From Longimicrobium sp. (lineage in GTDB: Bacteria > Gemmatimonadota > Gemmatimonadetes > Longimicrobiales > Longimicrobiaceae), in contig DASVQP010000038.1 of assembly GCA_036389135.1 (NCBI GenBank), positions 1-64,000 on the forward strand: DNA of 64,000 nt, written 5' to 3'. Below are positions 62,132 through 64,000 of this stretch, piece by piece. The notes below the pieces were generated by a model. It did not search any database. It saw only the letters and a list, made by a program, of their open reading frames with translations, and was not told where the DNA came from. The translations under genes and the position numbers were made by a program. Position 1 is the stretch's first letter. Each line of letters opens with the position of its first letter.

Positions 62132-62591
62132 GGCTCGCCTCCCGCGGAATGGGAAGCGCGGCCGTCTCCTTGACCGTGTCCATGACGATGGTGGAGCGCG
62201 TGGAGACGATCGTGTCGATCTCCCCGAAGCGCTCGGAAAGGAGCACGCTGAGCGCGCGCGCGTTGGCGACGCGCACCTTCACCAGGAAGCAGTCCTCGCC
62301 CGCCACGTGGTGCACCTCCTGAACCTCGCGGAGATCCGCCAGGCGGCGCGACGTGTTCACCGCCCCCGCCCGCTCGCTCGCGCGCACGAAGACGAAAGCG
62401 GTCAGCCCCAGACCCACCGCCTCGGGGTTCACGCGCGCGGCGTACCCCATGATCACGCCGCGCTCCTCCAGCTTCCGCACCCGCTCCAGAATCGCGGAAG
62501 GCGCCATCCCCATCTGCCGCGCGATCTCCGCGTTGGAAGTGCGCGCGTTCTCCTGCAGAAGCGCCACGATGCGCAGGTCGATATCATCCAT
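62124..62591 (-). CDS. Lrp/AsnC-family transcriptional regulator
   Basis: 155 aa. N-terminal HTH (DLRIVALLQENARTSNAEIA, QMGMAPSAILERVRKLEERG) and a RAM/ligand domain (VQEVHHVAGEDCFLVKVRVA). It lies divergent from a PLP-dependent sulfur-amino-acid enzyme and upstream of an EamA transporter, so it probably responds to a methionine- or cysteine-type amino acid. Confidence 0.95.
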   Translation of the reverse strand: MDDIDLRIVALLQENARTSNAEIARQMGMAPSAILERVRKLEERGVIMGYAARVNPEAVGLGLTAFVFVRASERAGAVNTSRRLADLREVQEVHHVAGEDCFLVKVRVANARALSVLLSERFGEIDTIVSTRSTIVMDTVKETAALPIPREASRG

Positions 62592-62679
62592 ACGTTCTCT
62601 CCACCAGCAAAATCACCGAACATCGTACTCCCGTCTGAGCAGCAATCTGCGTTCCAGCACCTTGCATGCGCAACACTGC

Positions 62680-62692
62680 CGAACAATATTCG
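62680..62692. promoter_or_regulatory. Candidate Lrp operator in the divergent region
   Basis: CGAACAATATTCG is a perfect dyad around AATAT, in the 188-nt gap between the regulator and the PLP-enzyme gene. A related CCGAACATCG lies near 62607. An AT-centred palindrome like this is usual for Lrp-type proteins. Confidence 0.35.
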
Positions 62693-62779
62693 TTGGGACA
62701 GCGGACACCTTGCCGTGCGGTGGAGCGGCGCGCATCTTCCGCCGCCACACGACCGAACCCAGCGGAAGAGAGAAAAGAC

Positions 62780-63952
62780 ATGATGCACGATGACAGCGCG
62801 GAGGCCGCGGCCCACCGCTTCGCGACCCTGGCGGTGCACGCCGGACAGACGCCCGACCCCACCACCGGCGCCATCATGGCGCCGGTGTACCAGACCTCCA
62901 CCTACGTGCAGCCGGAGCTGGGGCGGCACCTGGGGTACGAGTACGCCCGCACGCACAACCCCACCCGCGAGGCGCTGGAGCGCAACGTGGCGGCGCTGGA
63001 GGGAGGCACGCACGGCATCGCCTTCGCCAGCGGCCTGGCGGCCACGGACACGCTCGCCAAGCTGTGGGACGCGGGCGACCACGTGGTCTGCGGCGAGGGC
63101 GTCTACGGCGGCACCTTTCGGCTCTTCGCCAAGGTCTTCGCGCGGCTGGGGATGGAGTTCTCCTTCGTGGACAGCGGCAACCTGGACGAGATCCGCGCCG
63201 CCATGCGCCCCAACACGCGCCTGGTGCACGTGGAGACGCCCACCAACCCGATGATGCGCATCTCCGACATCGCCGGGGCGGCGGAGATCGCGCACGCGGG
63301 CGGCGCGGTGCTGAGTGTGGACAACACCTTTGCCTCGCCCTACAACCAGAACCCGCTGGCGCTGGGCGCGGACGTGGTGCTGCACTCCACGACGAAGTAC
63401 ATCAACGGCCACTCGGACATGATCGGCGGGATGCTCGTCACCTCCAGCGACGACCTCCACGAGCGCCTCCGCTTCCTGCAGAACGCGGCCGGCGGCATCC
63501 CGGGACCGTGGGACTGCTGGCTGGCGCTGCGTGGCACCAAGACGCTGCACCTGCGCATGCAGGCGCACAACGCGAACGGCCAGCGCATCGCTGAGTACCT
63601 GGAGGGGCACCCCAAGGTGGTGAAGGCGTTCTACCCGGGCCTTCCCTCGCACCCCCAGCACGAGCTGGCGAAGTCGCAGATGCGCGGCTTCACGGGGATG
63701 ATCTCGGTGGAGTTGGGAACGATGGACCGCGCGCGCGCCTTCGTGAACAACGTGCGCATCTTCGCGCTCGCCGAGTCGCTGGGCGGGGTGGAGAGCCTGA
63801 TCGGCCACCCCGCCCTGATGACGCACGCCTCCATCCCCTCCGACCGCCGCATGGCCATGGGCCTCTCCGACGCCCTCGTCCGCCTCTCCTGCGGCGTCGA
63901 GGACGTGGACGACCTGATCGCCGACATCGACCAGGCGCTGGCAAAGGCCTGA
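62780..63952 (+). CDS. Cystathionine gamma-synthase/lyase-type PLP enzyme
   Basis: 390 aa starting MMHDDSAEAAAHRFATLAVH, with GGAAGAG upstream; a longer in-frame extension is not family-like. Cys/Met-metabolism PLP fold: HAGQTPDPTTGAIMAPVYQT, SGLAATDTLAKLWDAGDH, PLP Lys in LHSTTKYINGHSDMIGG, SLGGVESLIGHPALMTHAS and RLSCGVEDVDDL. Gamma-synthase and gamma-lyase cannot be separated by eye. Divergent from the Lrp-type regulator. Confidence 0.95.
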   Translation: MMHDDSAEAAAHRFATLAVHAGQTPDPTTGAIMAPVYQTSTYVQPELGRHLGYEYARTHNPTREALERNVAALEGGTHGIAFASGLAATDTLAKLWDAGDHVVCGEGVYGGTFRLFAKVFARLGMEFSFVDSGNLDEIRAAMRPNTRLVHVETPTNPMMRISDIAGAAEIAHAGGAVLSVDNTFASPYNQNPLALGADVVLHSTTKYINGHSDMIGGMLVTSSDDLHERLRFLQNAAGGIPGPWDCWLALRGTKTLHLRMQAHNANGQRIAEYLEGHPKVVKAFYPGLPSHPQHELAKSQMRGFTGMISVELGTMDRARAFVNNVRIFALAESLGGVESLIGHPALMTHASIPSDRRMAMGLSDALVRLSCGVEDVDDLIADIDQALAKA

Positions 63953-63981
63953 GGCGCTCGCTCGCACGGATGAGAGGAGGG

Positions 63982-64000
63982 AGGCACGAGCTTCGTGCCT
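63982..64000 (+). terminator. Hairpin at the window end, after the PLP enzyme
   Basis: AGGCACGA (about 63983-63990) and TCGTGCCT to the last base, with a GCT-like loop. It may continue beyond the window. Confidence 0.5.

Noticed and set aside
62592-62779. A SAM-type riboswitch before the PLP enzyme
   Set aside because: I could not find paired helices matching any known SAM riboswitch class; only a short AT-centred dyad is visible.

Overview
The window is 64 kb of very GC-rich bacterial chromosome, with dense genes on both strands and no rRNA, tRNA, phage, transposase or CRISPR array that I can see. The gene content suggests a Gram-negative member of Gemmatimonadota, most likely Longimicrobium-like: an ECF sigma/FecR/TonB-receptor unit, many lipoproteins with xAAC lipoboxes, PadR coupled to a permease-prefix-type membrane protein, a two-gene RiPP tailoring set, and many hairpin-forming intergenic repeats. 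This placement is inference; no marker gene fixes it.

Layout. 0.5-7.1 kb: two convergent paralogous multidomain sensor kinases around a 144-aa unknown protein. 7.9-15.2 kb (minus strand): the most interesting locus, a complete grasp-with-spasm RiPP system. It has two double-glycine precursor peptides, an ATP-grasp maturase, a 67-aa accessory ORF, a SPASM-domain maturase, a C39-peptidase ABC exporter and an HlyD adaptor. 15.6-20.0 kb: a ChaN-like protein, then a likely quinone/electrophile stress group (aldo/keto reductase, WrbA, MarR regulator, MhqO-like dioxygenase) with shared operator-like motifs. 20.2-24.2 kb: an OmpR-type regulator, its kinase, a Spy-like periplasmic protein and a serine hydrolase. 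24.5-27.4 kb: PadR unit, small membrane proteins and a BNR-repeat lipoprotein. 27.5-31.8 kb: kup next to a KdpD/KdpE-like pair. 32-36.2 kb: secreted proteins, a VOC protein, a composite pseudogene, and an S1 protease with a lipoprotein partner. 36.5-40.7 kb: TonB receptor, FecR anti-sigma factor and divergent ECF sigma factor. 40.8-46.3 kb: a lipoprotein, a large unknown membrane protein and a GH43/ricin lipoprotein. 46.5-53.9 kb: CHAT-TM-Sel1 protein, GMC oxidoreductase, second aldo/keto reductase, zinc-ribbon/NHL protein and small secreted or zinc-binding proteins. 54-59.5 kb: M23 peptidase, flavoprotein, glmS and glmM. 59.7-64 kb: an acyl-CoA-synthetase-like protein with a degraded nucleotide loop, an EamA transporter with an Lrp regulator, and a methionine-family PLP enzyme.

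How the parts fit. The RiPP operon reads in order precursor, modify, export. Tail-to-head overlaps (GTGA, 14-nt and 5-nt junctions) indicate translational coupling. Both precursors have a 26-residue leader ending in GG, matching the intact Cys-His-Asp triad of the exporter's C39 domain. About eight copies of a roughly 90-nt palindromic element ending in TCACACAGAG/CTCTGTGTGA lie between genes and probably act as terminators or a REP/MITE-like family.
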